DNA of 64,000 nt from Ficedula albicollis (GCF_000247815.1 NC_021677.1:5427690-5491689), one strand, 5' to 3'; shown: positions 24,401 to 38,880, counted from the stretch's first letter. A program made the numbers and translations. The notes: a model not told the origin generated them from the sequence alone.

Positions 24401-27400
24401 AAAGTAAATTTCAGTTTGGTTTTGCAGTTTAAGCTGTTGACTTGAATTTTGAAAGATGATGTTGAGTTGGTTTGTGGAGGAAGTATTCTGCCCTATTTTG
24501 TCATGCTTATTATTAGGTTTCTAGAGAGACAGCTGCAGTTGGCTTAAAATGGTGCACTAAAAATATTGAAGAGTCTAGCCTTGAGGAAGCAGAGCACTAA
24601 AATGGCAACAAGAATATTCATTTAGCACCCCTGAGTTATCTGGGGATGTGAGAGATGCTTTCAAAAGCCTAATATATCACAGGACAATTTATATGATATT
24701 GCTTTTGTCCCTTACTGCTTTTATTGATCTTTTTCTAATATATTTTCAATTGTCACATATCTGTCTTCAGAGCCATAAAATAAGGTTGACATTAATAAAG
24801 GTTTTGTATATGTCATTTTACCAAGGGAGCAGAAGGGACAGATTCTGTCTATTCAATATGCTTTCTGAATTAGTTTACTTAAATGTAGCTTGTTTGTTCA
24901 TTAGAAAAGATTTTAGGTGAAAATATGTTAATCAAAGTGGATAACTTACACATTCAAAAGTAAGCTCCATTAATGGGGTAGTAGAAAGGAAATTATTAGT
25001 ATTTATCACTGTGATTCATTGTACTAATTTTCAGGAGTTTGGATTTCATTTTTCAAAATAATTCAGTGTTTCCAGCCAAAGAGCACTTGAGCCCACACTG
25101 AAAGCATCCAGATGAATGGCCTGCTGCTTGCCTACAAATGACCACAGCTTGATTACATATCAGTCAAGCATAACACCGAGCATCAAGGGAATTTAGCACC
25201 AAACAACAGTGAAGAAAGGGCTCAGAGTTCAAAGCCTTCTGAGAGAGATGCTCAGCCTTCCAAATTCACCTAAATCTTAATTTTGCAAGTACTGTATGAC
25301 AGAGCTCTGAGAAGTTGAAAAGATTCACTGCTACATCAGCTGAAATAGCCTACTGACAAACTAAAATATTAGTTCACCACTTCGATAAATATTATGTAGC
25401 ATGCAAATGTGTACATAGACACACAAACTAACACACAGTATGTGTGTGTGTCTATTATATTTGACATGATTTCTCCGTGATGTACTTGTTATTCTTCATA
25501 ATCCTTCTAGGAACTTTTCTATTTTGCCCTTTTTTCTGTCTTTCGCTGTGTGTGTGTGTGTTGCCTGCCAAATTTGAAGGAATTCCTTCATGCTTTCCTG
25601 AGTACTTAAAATCTGAGTTCATTATTCTTTCTTCAAATTTAGCTCTTATACACTTACACATTTTGTACTGACAGGATTTGAATTTTTGACTACACTAGGC
25701 AGCAATTATGCTAATTATATTTGCCAAGTGAAATTTCTAGAAAAATAATTGTATGGGAAATTTTTAGAAAAATGATTCAGGAATAATACCTTTACAATCA
25801 GCTGATAGAAAACCTGAAATTTTTAGGTTCTTCCCAAATTGAATAACCCTCCTACATACCACACGTAAAATCTGAAGCATAAATTGTATGCAAGCCCCTC
25901 ACAAAAGTGAGAGCTGCCCAGCTGAAGGTTTGTCTTCCACTCTCAGATGTGTTTGCATCCTGGCTGACAGACTGACCCACACACCCCTTCTTGCTTCAGC
26001 ATTCTGGAAGAAAATTTTCCAGGACTGTTCTTTTGTCCAAAATTCATTCCTGCCAGATTTGTCCTTCTCTGACTCCAGCCAGCTGTAAAAGGACTCCAGT
26101 GGCATTTGACAGACTGTGTGTGAAATAAGTTGCACCCTGTGTCCAATGGATCTAGTTCACTGAACCAAAAGGAGTTTTGTACTTTTATAGATGATAGTGT
26201 CACACTTGAGTACAGAGAAAAAGAGCAAAGCCTCTAGTGCTCCCTTATTTTAGTTGTGTGCTTTCTCTTCACTTTCTTAGCTGACCTCTAAACCCACCTG
26301 GGCAACTAGTATCATCTGATTATTCTGGTATTTGGCTTACATAGTTGGATTGTTACCAGCTGCACCCCTGTGTGTACTTTTCTGAGTAAATCCAATCAAC
26401 TACTGAACTTGTGGTCCACCTGTCAACAGATTATCAAATTCCTTATAAAGTTACACTAGCCTGTCTCTCTTCCAATGCTGCATATTTTTGTTTATCCAGG
26501 AAGTCTGTGTCTGACCCCTTCCTTGCCTTTCCTGAATGTCCATTTTTTTACTTCACAGGCATTTAGTATATCAAAAATTAGTATATATTATTTATTTGGA
26601 AAGGTGACCTCTTCAGAGTCAAGTAACATTCCTTTAAATTTGTAGGGTAATTATTTGGCTTTATTTATTTATTTTCTTTTACTAAAACAATTTTGTATAT
26701 TAAACTATAAATGTTTTATAATATCTACTGGGTTACACTTCAAAGTGAGAGGTATTTGCTTGACTTGAAGGTTCCATGCTGCAGTATTTGCTTTCCTGTG
26801 ACAGCCCAGTGAGTTGTACTCTGCTGCCATACAAAAACCAGAATAATGCAGCTTGTACATGTCCAGGAGCATGGTGCTTTCATGCTGCTCTTTTTGGAGC
26901 TCTGCAGTAAGACTCACCCACTCCTCCAACATCATCACAAAAATGACGTATCAGCAGACTTTTATTTTTGGCTGTTTCTGTTCTCTACAGATGCATCGTC
27001 AAAGAGGATATGCAACAGAAATAAAATTCCTCCTCTGCAGAGAAATTATGTCTATTTAGGAAAGGTCTTTATATAATAAAAGTCTTTTATTTTGGAGGAA
27101 GAAATCTGTTGACATTCGAGAGATCTGTTGACTTTGGCAGAAGCCTCCTGAAATCAATAGATTGTTTCTTTCATGTACAGAATACTGAATGAGCCTCTAA
27201 ACAATAGAAGTTTACTTGTGTAGATTTTACCCTAATGGCATCTTCACTTAATTTTCCTGATAAAACCTTTATGGTAAATTCAGTAACCTCTCTCCTTTTT
27301 GTCAAGGTTGCCAGCCTGCAAATAATTTCAGAGACAGGGTCTGCTTATGGGAATACATTAGCAATATTTGATCCAGCCATGATTGTGTTACTTTGAGTAG

Positions 27401-29375
27401 GAGGGAGGGAGTCCGCAATCAACATTTGTAACTGCTGGTTCTGTGGTATTGGTAATTCCATCACCCCCATATTAACTTCTGATTTTGAGAGGTCCAAACC
27501 ACAATGAAACCAGGCATATCCAAACCATATATCCCAGAGCCAATATGACATATAACAAAGCATAAGCCCCAAAACAATTGGCTTCAGGAGGGCATGGGCA
27601 TTCCAGTTTTCCAATTCAGTTGCTGAGCTGCTATCTGTTGGGTCCTCTTGTTCATAAGGCAGAGGTAGAGAAGGGCTGTAAGGATTTTATTTAATTTCTT
27701 CTCCTATTGCTGTAAAGGAAAAATCTCATTATTGGAAATGAATTAATTTTGAGAAAATGTGTTAAAAGGCTGCAGCCAGAGGCTGGCCTATTAGAGAAAA
27801 GAGTTCAAATAAATGAAGTTTGGTAAAATTGTTAGCAACTGAAGCTGTATATTGAAATGTAATTGAAACCTATTATTAGAGGTATTGAGCATTTTTATTA
27901 TTCAGAGTAGTGCTATCAGTACTGCATATATTACTGTGAGCTCTGTTTTTTAGCAGTTAAGGACAGTAGCCTTTGGTCTGATTTTTTAACTGTGGTCTGA
28001 GATTCATGGGTTTGATGTTCTATTTCATGCAAGCCTCTACAATGCAGGAATGAGATGGTTTGTACAAGAATGTATGGGAAATGGCAAGATAGTGCTGTCA
28101 CTCTTCCTTGGGGTTTTCTCCTCTTGCATAAAAATATAAGAATGAACCACATCCCATAAAACCACCAAAGCCTCAGTGACAAAGGCAAGCACAGTTAGTC
28201 TGTGCTGCAGAGGATCTTTCAGCAGCTACAAAAACTAAAAAGGAGAGTTGCATTCTCTCTTCCTGTAGCCATTGCTCAGCTTCATCCTCCAACATCTGTA
28301 TAACAAGCTGGTGCCTGGGCAGTACAAAGTCCTTTCTCACAGCAACCTGTAGTGCAGAAGTTCCTTAGGGTGTCCCTGAGCAAATATTTTGGTTTTGGTT
28401 TTTTTTCCCTGTAAGTTGCTAAGATGTGAGATATAAAGGAAAGTAACATTTCATGTTGTGCAGAAATATATCACTACTTCACAAAAGGTTCTGTTTACTC
28501 ACAATTTCAAACCAGAAAACATGTAGATGTAGAATTTAACTTACCCTTCTCTGAGAATGCTGAGACTAGAAGTGAGTAAAAATTTTTTCAAGAGCCGTGG
28601 AAGGAATTTTTTGAGTCTCCTCGTGGATTTTATATCCTTTGAGTTGTATTTCTTACCAGTACTTTCAGCTTTCTACACAGTTACACTTTCTTGCAAATAT
28701 TTATATGCAAAAAAACGCCTAAAACTACTCTTAAACCATGTTTCTCTTCTTCTTGATCAGAAATTGGCTGGTTTCAAAATAGATATATTGTAGAAGATTC
28801 CCATATGGATTGTGTGCATTGGTGGGGAGGAAGTGTGACTGTGCTTTCTCCCCACCACTGCCATGCTCCAGGGGCGCTTATAATATTCTACTATGGTCTT
28901 GTCTAAAACACTTCAGCATTCTTCTCCTCCATAAAACAGGATGGCATGCTATGAATTATATATTTACAGTAAGGCAGATCTCTATCAGTTCAGTCACGAG
29001 TTACAATTATGTGGTTTTTTGCCTCTAAGTGGTTAACAATTGCAAAAGGTTCTTTTTAATGCCTAGAACTCTATTCTCTTTATCTGTCTTTTTGGTATAG
29101 TGGAAAATAAATCTTAAACATTTCTTCCATTATCTATCACTTGAAGCCTTTTCACAGCATTTGTAACATCTCTTTGCCAACACTCCATCTGTGATTTTTG
29201 CTTGCAGGAAACACTTTGCAAATCTGTTATTAGCTTAGATGCAGATAGCTGCTGTTTAAATATTAATTGTAACTTCTCTCATAAGTGCAGTCAAAGCCAC
29301 TCAGTCACTTGTGAAGTTCAATATATGTTGAGGGGGAAGGAGTGTGTCAGGGGTAGGGGTAGAGAAGTGTCCTCT
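21476..29375. other. Long intronic stretch, no gene seen
   Basis: AT-rich intron sequence. It contains a small (TG)7 at 25547-25560. A - strand open frame at 27345-27614 encodes an aromatic-rich, possibly membrane-like peptide (LLKPIVLGLMLCYMSYWLW near its start). I could not assign it and do not call it a gene. Confidence 0.5.
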
Positions 29376-29420
29376 CTCCTCTCCTCTCCTCTCCTCTCCT
29401 CTCCTCTCCTCTCCTCTCCT
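29376..29420. repeat. (CTCCT)9 pentanucleotide microsatellite
   Basis: Nine perfect CTCCT units lie within a pyrimidine-rich tract, about 0.7 kb upstream of the NELL1 exon. It is likely to vary in length between individuals. The open frames through it are repeat artefacts. Confidence 0.97.
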
Positions 29421-30125
29421 CCCTACACAGTCACAACAAAAAGAAATAAAAAATGGAGTCATTTTAAAGAGTGAGGAGACTTCTTGTACGCTCAGTGGAC
29501 TTTCTGCCAAACTGGCTGTGAGCAAGATGAACATCACACAGCTCTCAGGAAAAGATGAGATCCATCAGCTGTTTGAAAGGCACATATACTTCTGAAGTAT
29601 TGCTCCATCAAGTAGAGACATTTTGGGTTGAGCCCTGCTTGTATTTTCAGTCATCATCCTCACCCTATTTAATTTCTTAATTATGCAAAACATACCTTGC
29701 CCTTTACAATAAAAAAATAAAAAGAAAAATATTATGTGTATACAGAGATTTCAGTGAAGTTTTGATAGAAGTGAGGAACACAGTATTTAATACTATCCAA
29801 CCTGGCTGTTTTCTGTGGAATAGCAGAGCATTATAATTGTCATATGCATATTTGCTATAATGAAAAGATGATCAGCCCCATCAAAACCATATGATGTACT
29901 TTTTCCTCTCTTCTTCCAGATGGTCACTAATCTTTTATTGGTGAGGTGGCTTGCCTACAGTGTAATGTGAGATTTTTCCTCTTGTCATTTTAGTGAGTTA
30001 CTTCTCTTTGTGTTTGCAGGTGGACTGAATTTTAATATGCTAAATTCTGTTAATTGCTTAGAATTTAGATATTTTTCTTATTATCCTACAAATACTATTT
30101 ATAAAAATTAAGTATTACCCACATA
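29421..30125 (+). other. 3' end of the NELL1 intron before the exon
   Basis: AT-rich intron sequence leading to the acceptor. No second exon-like frame was seen. Confidence 0.7.
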
Positions 30126-30142
30126 TTCCTTTTATCTTGCAG
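30126..30142 (+). promoter_or_regulatory. Splice acceptor (polypyrimidine tract and AG) of the NELL1 exon
   Basis: A pyrimidine-rich stretch, ttccttttatcttgcag, ends in AG at 30141-30142, directly before the EGF-encoding reading frame. Its position matches the phase-1 boundary expected for this exon. Confidence 0.9.
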
Positions 30143-30238
30143 CATTCTGTGAAGAAGGGTGCAGATACGGTGGAACTTGTGTAGCTCCTAACAAATGTCT
30201 CTGCCCTTCTGGATTCACTGGAAGTCATTGTGAGAAAG
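30143..30238 (+). CDS. NELL1: NELL1 internal exon encoding one EGF-like domain
   Basis: This is a 96-bp phase 1-1 exon. It supplies the last two bases of an Ala codon, 31 full codons and the first base of the next codon. The translation begins FCEEGCRYGGTC and ends GSHCEK. Its six cysteines are spaced C-x3-C-x5-C-x5-C-x-C-x8-C, the EGF-like pattern. It lacks the acidic N-terminal and Asn/Tyr consensus of calcium-binding EGF modules, so it is a non-calcium type. From memory, human NELL1 has an almost identical module between calcium-binding EGF repeats, differing here by Leu for Val before the fifth cysteine, while the NELL2 counterpart differs much more. NELL1 is a secreted multimeric glycoprotein with laminin-G-like, VWC and EGF domains, linked to osteogenic and neural signalling. 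The symmetric phase means skipping this exon would keep the frame. Neighbouring exons were not found in the window. The exon assignment is firm; the choice of NELL1 over another paralogue is strong but rests on recalled sequence. Confidence 0.93.
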
Positions 30239-30244
30239 GTAAAG
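30239..30244 (+). promoter_or_regulatory. Splice donor of the NELL1 exon
   Basis: The exon ends in AAAG and is followed by GTAAAG, a good match to the U1 consensus. The reading frame downstream gives no further EGF-like residues and soon meets a stop, so the exon ends here. Confidence 0.9.
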
Positions 30245-33200
30245 CTTTACTGAAAAACACCTACTTTGCTAATGAGAAGTATGATATGTGGAAGAAGTAA
30301 TTTCTTCCCATTCTTTCTTTCTGCATGATGTTTTCTCTCCAGTGAAGATAGGACTATTCCATTTCTGCCTTTTCTGCACTGAAAGTTTGTCTTGTCTGAA
30401 ACCTTCCATGTTGAATTTTATCAGGGGTTTATCTGCTTTTGCTTTCAGCATGCACTTTCAGTTATTTAGAAGGGACATCAAATGAAAAATATTTGTTCCA
30501 CCAGTTTCCTGTGGTGCAAGGTCAAGGTTTCCTTCTGCTTTTACTAAATTTGTTGTGCAAATAAGACCAGAATTTAGATGATTGCTTTTCACTTCAAGTT
30601 ATTGAATTATTAATATTTGATTTGTTTCTAAGTCACAGCCTATTCAAAGATATCTCACGATCTCATGATTAAATTCTGCCTGTTTCCAGATTTTTCTTTT
30701 TCAGAATCTGCTTCTGCCACATAGTTCCATCTTTCAGTTCATTTCACAAAGAGCTGGTTCCTTGACTATCTTAAATGAGGAGAAAGGGATCTCATCAAAC
30801 TCCATATAGGACTCTTATTATTTTCTTTATTTTGCAGATTTGTGATTTTTTTGGGGGTTTATATTTATTGAGGTTATGTACTACTTAACTAACTCAATGA
30901 TAGGAGTTTTTTGCACTGCACATTAGTTAATAACTGTTTACACATGTATTTATTTTTTGATATGAAGTGGATTGTTAGTGCAGGTTGTATGCTGTAATGT
31001 AAATGAGATTATAATTGGTGAATTTTTTTAGGAAGAAAAAATGAAAATAGAGGAATAACTCTTACAATTAAGTTAGTGGAACCACTTGTAGCCCAGAGTA
31101 ATTTGTGTGTTTATTAAAGTCACTTAAGCCCAGTTTTCAACAAATCTGCTATAAGTAGCGTCTGAAAACTGTTAAATACTTCTATGGGCGAAGTCAGTGT
31201 ATACTAAAAGCCCATTGTTTTTAGTTCTTAGCATTGTTTATGATTATTTAAAAATTAACTAGGACATTAATATTTTCATCTCATCTAGAATAAATTGGAG
31301 TGCTTATCTTTTTTTGCCTGTAGTCCTGTTTTAAATAGAAAAAACCTCCAAAGTCTCCTGCCATTCAGCAATAAGTACTGGCAATATCATGGGGAACTAA
31401 TGCAAAACATTCCTTCCTCAGAACCCCACCTGCCATGGCTCCCCAGCTGCTAATCCTCCCTGCTGGTTACCCATGTATAATTTGCTCATTCCTTCCTAAA
31501 ACCTCTGTTACTCAGAGACATCAGTACATTCAGAGGGGTGCAGGATACTGGAGATGTGTTCTGTGTATGTGACAATATGGTACAGCCAGCATTGCCCAAA
31601 AGTGCCCTTCCTATCCAGGACTTCAAGCCAGATTTCAGCTCCTCTGCCTGTGATTCTTTCACCCAGGGACCTTAGAACATTCTTTTTTCTTATAGCTGTA
31701 AAGGGACTTTTATATCTAGAACACAGATTCTCTAAACTATTGAAATGATGGTTTAAAATTGATTAATGGAGGACATAACCATTTTTGACTCCTGTGTTTT
31801 TCATGGCTTTTGTATTGTTTTGATCTACAATATGAGGTAGCACAGCAACTAAAGGAAGCACGGCAGGTATGGTACTCTCATTATATCAAACAATTTAGAG
31901 GTAGATGTCAGAAGGCGATAGCTTCTGTGAATAAAATCTATACAACTTGAACCAGAAGGCAGTTTGTTTTTTCCTTTGAAGATGTATGGAGTTTACTAGT
32001 ATGCTACAAATCAAGATAATGATGCTAACTTTGAGAAATCTGACATACAGGCTGGTTTGAGAATGAACAGGGCTTTGTGTATGAGAACTGGTCACATTTT
32101 AGTTGTGTTGGAGGGTTTGAAAACTTCAGCAGATACATCTTACATCATATACATGTTTCAGTGGCTAAGTGCACATCAGATCTGTGAGACCAGCTTCAGC
32201 CTTCTGAAGGTGTCCTGGCCAGACTAAATGCTCAGAGTAGAGAGGTGATGAACCACCCTTGAAGCAGAGTTCCTTTTGCTCCACTGATTACTCCTAAAAG
32301 ATGTAGTGCTTTCAGGATCAGGAGGCAGTTCAGTAAAGGCTTTTCTCATTGTCTCACTGCAGTTTGTGCAGTTTTTAAAGGACACCTAAGTATTCTTACC
32401 CCATGTTTGTTTGTTCTCTTGTTATCTTTAACATTAGAAATAAGCACTTTGTTTTATTTAGTATATGGTACGATACCGTCATTCATTATGACACAGACCT
32501 AAGACAATGAAATGGTGGGGCTATGCTTCAAATCAAAGCCTAAACGTTCTTGGCAAAACCTTGTCTGGTAGAAGCTCATAGTGAAGTGAGGCTTATCAGA
32601 AGTAAAGTGATGTGTAATTTGCCACAGTGCATTTGAAAATGTCCTTCAAACTGACAACACAGCAACTTCTTATACATTATTTGTGAGCTGAAAGGACTCA
32701 TCACCAGCTAAAAACAGCATGACCCAAATTGGCTTCAATGCCATGTAAAGGGTAAAATGAGCCAGTAATTAAAAATGTTGTTGAAAAGCAGGTGTGTTTG
32801 CTTCTGAATATGAATCATATGTTAGTCATAGTTTCTGACTGCCTGGTTGAAATTATGATATTAAGTTAATTAAAAATTCAGGGATATTTGAGAAGGGTAG
32901 GATTTATACTGGTAATTTACTCAGGTGAAATTAAAATACACATTTAAAACTTATGTACAGATACATAATTCAACATGCTGCTAAGAAGAATTACCTCTTG
33001 CCATTCACTTTGGTTGACGTGAGAAATCATCATAACAGCTGTGGGGCTATCTTTCCTTTTTGAAGGTGAACTGCAAATTGATATTCACTGATACTGTCAA
33101 GTAATTTCTCTGCCCATTCTTTATAATGCTGTTTCTTTAAGGATGTGCTTGATGCTTCTAACGGAATTTTTGTAATAGTTAGGATCTGATTTTATCTTCA

Positions 33201-35423
33201 AATCACTTCTTTTTTGTTCATTTTGTGTTTTTCTGGCCAGGGCGGAAACCTGTGATCTCTGTGACCATTACCATTTGATCGTATTTAACACAGTTGTGAT
33301 ATTTGTTTTGGAAATCTTTGCTGTTGGAATTTTTAGTGACATTGCTGTAGCATTTTAGCATGATGGCTGAGCTGGAGATAGGCATCCGTAACCATATGTA
33401 ACACTGTGGGCTTGAACCCAGGTGCATCCTTGGAAGGGATCCCTGCTAAAGGCTTCCGAGAGCCATTTTGGTGTGCAGAGAGGAGTACAAATTCAGTACG
33501 CTGTGAGAATTGCTGGCAGCATAAAGTCAAGTGCTCCAATTTTCCATCCATCTCATCATTTTGCAACCTTTAGAACAGAAAAACTCTAGATCTTTCATTG
33601 AGCTGCTTTTTTTCTGTCAGTGGATGAGCCAAAGGTTAGTGGTGTTTTAATGCTGGTTTTGTGAACAGTTATTCTGTATTTGTGTACTGATGAAGTGGTG
33701 AGGATCAGATAGACAGAACAACTTGCAATATCAAAGGTAGGAGTAAACAGATGATTGAATCCCTGGAAATTGTAGGCATTCCTTGAACACCTGCCTTCAT
33801 GTGCTGGAGTCCTGTGTGTAGGTCTAAGAAATACACCTGAACACTCTGGGATCTGACCAGTGATGGGAGTTATTTATGGTGTCTGTCTGCACAAATTATA
33901 ATTTTGGGTGATAAGCAGGAAACAGCAGAAGGGTTTGAAGCAGTGGGTTCCCAACTAGGGGCATGGAAAGGAAAGGAGGGCTTCTGGCAGTGGGAGAGCA
34001 TTGTCTCCAGAACAGATTCAGCACAAGTGCACCACAGCTTTTCTTCCCTGTCTTGTGGCAGCTGCTGTCTGAAATGGTACACAAGAAATGGGGAATATGT
34101 TTCTGGTAGATTAGAAGGGCTTTGTGTATGCTGGAGCTCATGGGGGTGGATATTTCTGTGATAGCAGTACATGTGTGTTTAGTCATTGTAAAGCACTGGA
34201 AAATATGCTGTCACATCACATAGAATGATAGAGAGATGTCAAAGAATTACTTGCTGATTATAAACAGAAGCAAGAGTAAGATATGGCAGCAGAGCATCAG
34301 GATGTGATAATTACTCGGGAAATCCCAAAGGATTGTCTAATATTGGGATGCAGGGTAATTTTTCAGTAGGTACCATGGCCGAGAAGTGAGCTTTGAATTC
34401 TATTAATTGTGTTGCAAGTAAATCAAGCCTTGCTGTGTTGCAGTAGTTATATATAGATTCTTCTCACTCACTGATCACCTCACTGATTTCAGAGGTGTGT
34501 AATGAAATGTTGCTGTGCTTACATCTTCATATGATGCTACATCATGAGAATGGGGAGGTCTTTAGCTGATTTATTTCATTGTAGTTGGCAGTATCTGCAG
34601 TTGTTGTCTAAGAAGCTGCATACTGTTTCTGTGTTCTCGTTTCTTAAATTGCTTCTTCTGGAATACATTGTCTTCTGCAATCCTTCGGGTAAAACCCCCT
34701 ACAGTCTCTATTCCTCTGGACCCTATCGTTAGAAAAAATGTGAGAATTGTATTTATATGTGCCATTTTTTTTATTAATCTTAATTAAAGATTAATCTTTA
34801 GGTGTGTATCTATCAAAGACATTTCAGTCAAGGAGCCTGGTTTAAAAAATGAGGAAATAAAAACCAAAGCAAAGCAGAGGAAGAGATTTTTCCATTACTA
34901 TGGTAAGCTAAATGTCAAAACGCCCTGCCTTTCTCTATCTATGATGTTTTGTAAAGTAGGAATTGAGGTTTATTTTGGGAAGCGAGCCAGCTGTGCAGCT
35001 GTGGGCACAAGGCTTTGCATGAGATTCTTCCTAAAGCCTCTGATTTCAAGGGGAAGCAAAGCCAGGACAGAGTGAGACGAGGGCTGAAGCAAGTGATGCT
35101 TAGCTTATTACAGAGAGCAGTAGCTATGGTTGATATGTCTCTCCTGAGGGTGTGACAGACCTGGAGATGGCAGATGTTCCAGGTGGCTGAGGTTGTCCTG
35201 CTCCATTTGCTGCCAAGCTGTTTGCAGCATTTGCCCCAGCGGTGCTTATTGCAAAATGGCAAGGGTGATATCTTAATGTGATGGAAAAAACAAAGCTGTC
35301 ATTTGTAAAGATACCAGGGAATAGATCAAGTAATATTTACTAGAAAAGTCTGAGTAAGGCTATCTCTGAGGATCAAGGGGGCAACCCTCACATTAGGAGA
35401 CAACTCATCAATGTTTACTCTGC

Positions 35424-35426
<3 letters not shown>
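30245..35426 (+). other. NELL1 intron downstream of the exon, no gene seen
   Basis: About 5.2 kb of AT-rich unique-looking sequence. I looked for a following EGF exon opening with an Asp-Ile-Asp-Glu-Cys type frame and did not see one. No transposable element was recognised. Confidence 0.55.

Positions 35427-35456
<30 letters not shown>
35427..35456. repeat. (AT)15 dinucleotide repeat
   Basis: Thirty bases of perfect AT alternation followed by gtaagagt and then directly by the poly-C block. Confidence 0.97.
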
Positions 35457-35459
<3 letters not shown>

Positions 35460-35460
35460 A

Positions 35461-36463
<1,003 letters not shown>

Positions 36464-36750
36464 TATATATGTAAGAGTTTGATTTTAAAAGCCAGGAAAA
36501 AGTACTAATCATACACTGGGCTTGGGGTAGTTGTTTTGTGGTGGTGATTTGTTGGCTTTTTTATGTAATATTTTTACCTTCCTGTGTAGTTTGTTATGTG
36601 CAGGTCTTTGTATCTGTGTATTTTTCTTTGTTTCTAATTAAAGGAATATCAGCTATATTAATTTTTTATGTTACCTGAGATGATACATTGACAAGTAACA
36701 AATAGTTCTAACATTCTCATGTTTTGTTATTTGTATGACTTGTGGTCGTA
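36464..36750. other. Intronic sequence between the poly-C run and the LTR fragment
   Basis: The repeated edge sequence is followed by AT-rich unique sequence. No gene was recognised. Confidence 0.5.
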
Positions 36751-37054
36751 TGTATTGGGTTTGTGTGGCAAAGTTTTGGTAGGGGAGGGAGAGTATGGAG
36801 TTTCCTCTGGAGAAGCTGCCAGAAGCTTTTGCCTGTCCAAGATGGATCCAACACGGGCCAAGTCCAAGCCTTCATCAGTGACATTGGTGTTGCTCTGGGA
36901 TAATGTATTTAAGAAAGGCAAGGTATTACTGAACAATAGCAATTGTGGCTGGAGAGAGGAGTGAGAATATAAGAACAGCTTTGCAGACACTCAGGTTAGC
37001 ATTTTAGAGGAGTGAGAATATAAGAACAGCTTTGCAGACACTCAGGTTAGCATT
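36751..37054 (+). mobile_element. 5' fragment of an avian ERV LTR
   Basis: Begins tgtattgggtttgtgtggca and continues with family landmarks: 'gttttggtag', 'gagaagctgccagaagctt', 'gggataatgtatttaagaaa', 'agcaattgtggctggagaga' and 'ggagtgagaatat'. These occur in the same order in the LTR at 43.6-44.9 kb, so the two belong to one family. It is cut off after about 250 bp of LTR; the terminal part is duplicated (51-bp period) and the U3/R/U5 remainder is absent. Confidence 0.85.
36956..37054. repeat. 51-bp tandem duplication at the LTR fragment's broken end
   Basis: The unit gaggagtgagaatataagaa and onward at 36956 is repeated from 37007. The two copies are essentially identical and the second runs into a T-run. 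Confidence 0.96.
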
Positions 37055-38880
37055 TTTTTGTCTGTTTAGCTAGGACCTCTCTTTGCCATGTACTTAGCAC
37101 CTGGAAATCACTGGGGAAGGGGGGCTTTGTTTGTTCCTGTTTTCTTTGTTCATTTTGGCTGATGCTACACAGTGTTGGATGTTTATTCATCCGAAAGTTC
37201 TGATTAAGTACTACAGGAGGTTCATCATGTTCAGATTAGGAGCAGCAAACTCTGAACCCTAAATATAAAAGCCCTGTGTTCCTGCTGAACTTCGTACAGC
37301 TGAGAGCCTGTATTGCCAAATTTTGTACAAAAGCCTTGCTCAGACTAAGGCATTGGAATAGGTTCTCTGTTGGAGTCTATGTTGCTTTAGTCCTTTCGTA
37401 GTGTGCTCAGTCCCTAATTTAGCATCTGTCCAGTTTATCACAAGGAACATCTCTCACATGTTCTGTGTGCAAGCATATCTGCTTTGGGTTTTTCTCAGAT
37501 TCTGAGGACTCAAGCAGTGGGATTTAAAATTGTTTCAAGAGGCAGAATCGCGAGTAAATCTATTCAAAGAAAACAGAGAACTAGAAAATGTTCAAAATTC
37601 TGGGCAAATATTTGTATTTGAGCAAATGGAAATATTCATATGTTAATGAAATTTCCATTTTGCAACTAAGAAGTTTCCATATATGAAGATTTCCTTGTGA
37701 TGTCAGCTGTACAGAGGAGACAGTTGCTTTAAAATACCAACTTCATGGTGAATTAACTACAAATGACATCTCATTTTACTGTGATTAAAAAAAAAACCCA
37801 GCAAGTCTGCTTTTGAGTGCAGTACAGTAATGCTAATTTATAGTTTATTTTCCCAGAACATTGTGACCCCTTTTTTTAAAAAACCTTTTTTCAGGCATAT
37901 GCCTACATCAGTGGAAAACAGTAATTCTATAGAGAAGTACCAGAATTAGGTAGTAGACCAGCTAAAATCTGAATAAAAACTACCTCAAGCTCTCCAGCTA
38001 CAGGCAATATTTAGGGAACATTACTGAGTTTAATAAGCTCTTTGCCACCTTACTTTTTCTTATTAATAGCCAACTCTGGACTGGAGAATCAACCATGAAT
38101 ATTTAAATTTGCTGATAACCTAGAAATAAAATTCCAGACTCAATAAAACTCAAGCAGGCATAGAGAGATACTTAAAATTTTTAACACAGGAATCTCTTGG
38201 CTTCAATGGGAATTTCACCTGAATGGAAGCCTTAGGATCTGGTGCAACTGAAATAGGTGAAATGAATAATAAATGGCTCTAGTGAAATAAAAGAGTGTCT
38301 AGAGTGGGTTTTTTGTGTGGAACAATCTGTGTAAGGAAGCTGCCAATGATGAATATGCCATTTTTTAACTCCTTAATCAAACTAGCTAATTTAGGATAAG
38401 ATCCTGTTCAAACAGAATAGAGAATTCAGTCTCTTAAGGAAAATGTGTACAACTCTGAGAATTTTACTGTGTGGAGCTATGTTTCTGCTGAAATTCAAAA
38501 CAGTGAATGCTAACATATTTCTTGAGTGATCTCATTGAGGTTAGTCAAGGTAGTGAGCAAAAATGTGCCTCATTCATCAAAATCAGCATAAGAAACCAAT
38601 TTCTATTTGAGAATACTCTGACAAGTGAAGGGACTGGAGAAAACCACATGAGAAAAACATGCTGGTATTGTACAGCTTATTGTGTGTTTATTCTGACCAA
38701 AAAAATGAGTTTTCCTGCATTTTTTCTTTTTTAATGTAAAATTTTCTTTTTCCCCTGAAAAAATTACGGTACAAGAATGCTTTAAGCAAAGGAAGCAAAT
38801 TTAACCAGCAATTTGGCACTGGAGGTGAGAGGTCACTGGGATCCTGTGCCTTGTCCACAGACTCTCCCAGCTCTTTGTGA
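37055..38880. other. Intronic sequence, no gene seen
   Basis: AT-rich sequence with short homopolymers. No recognised exon, CR1 or LTR landmark. Confidence 0.5.
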
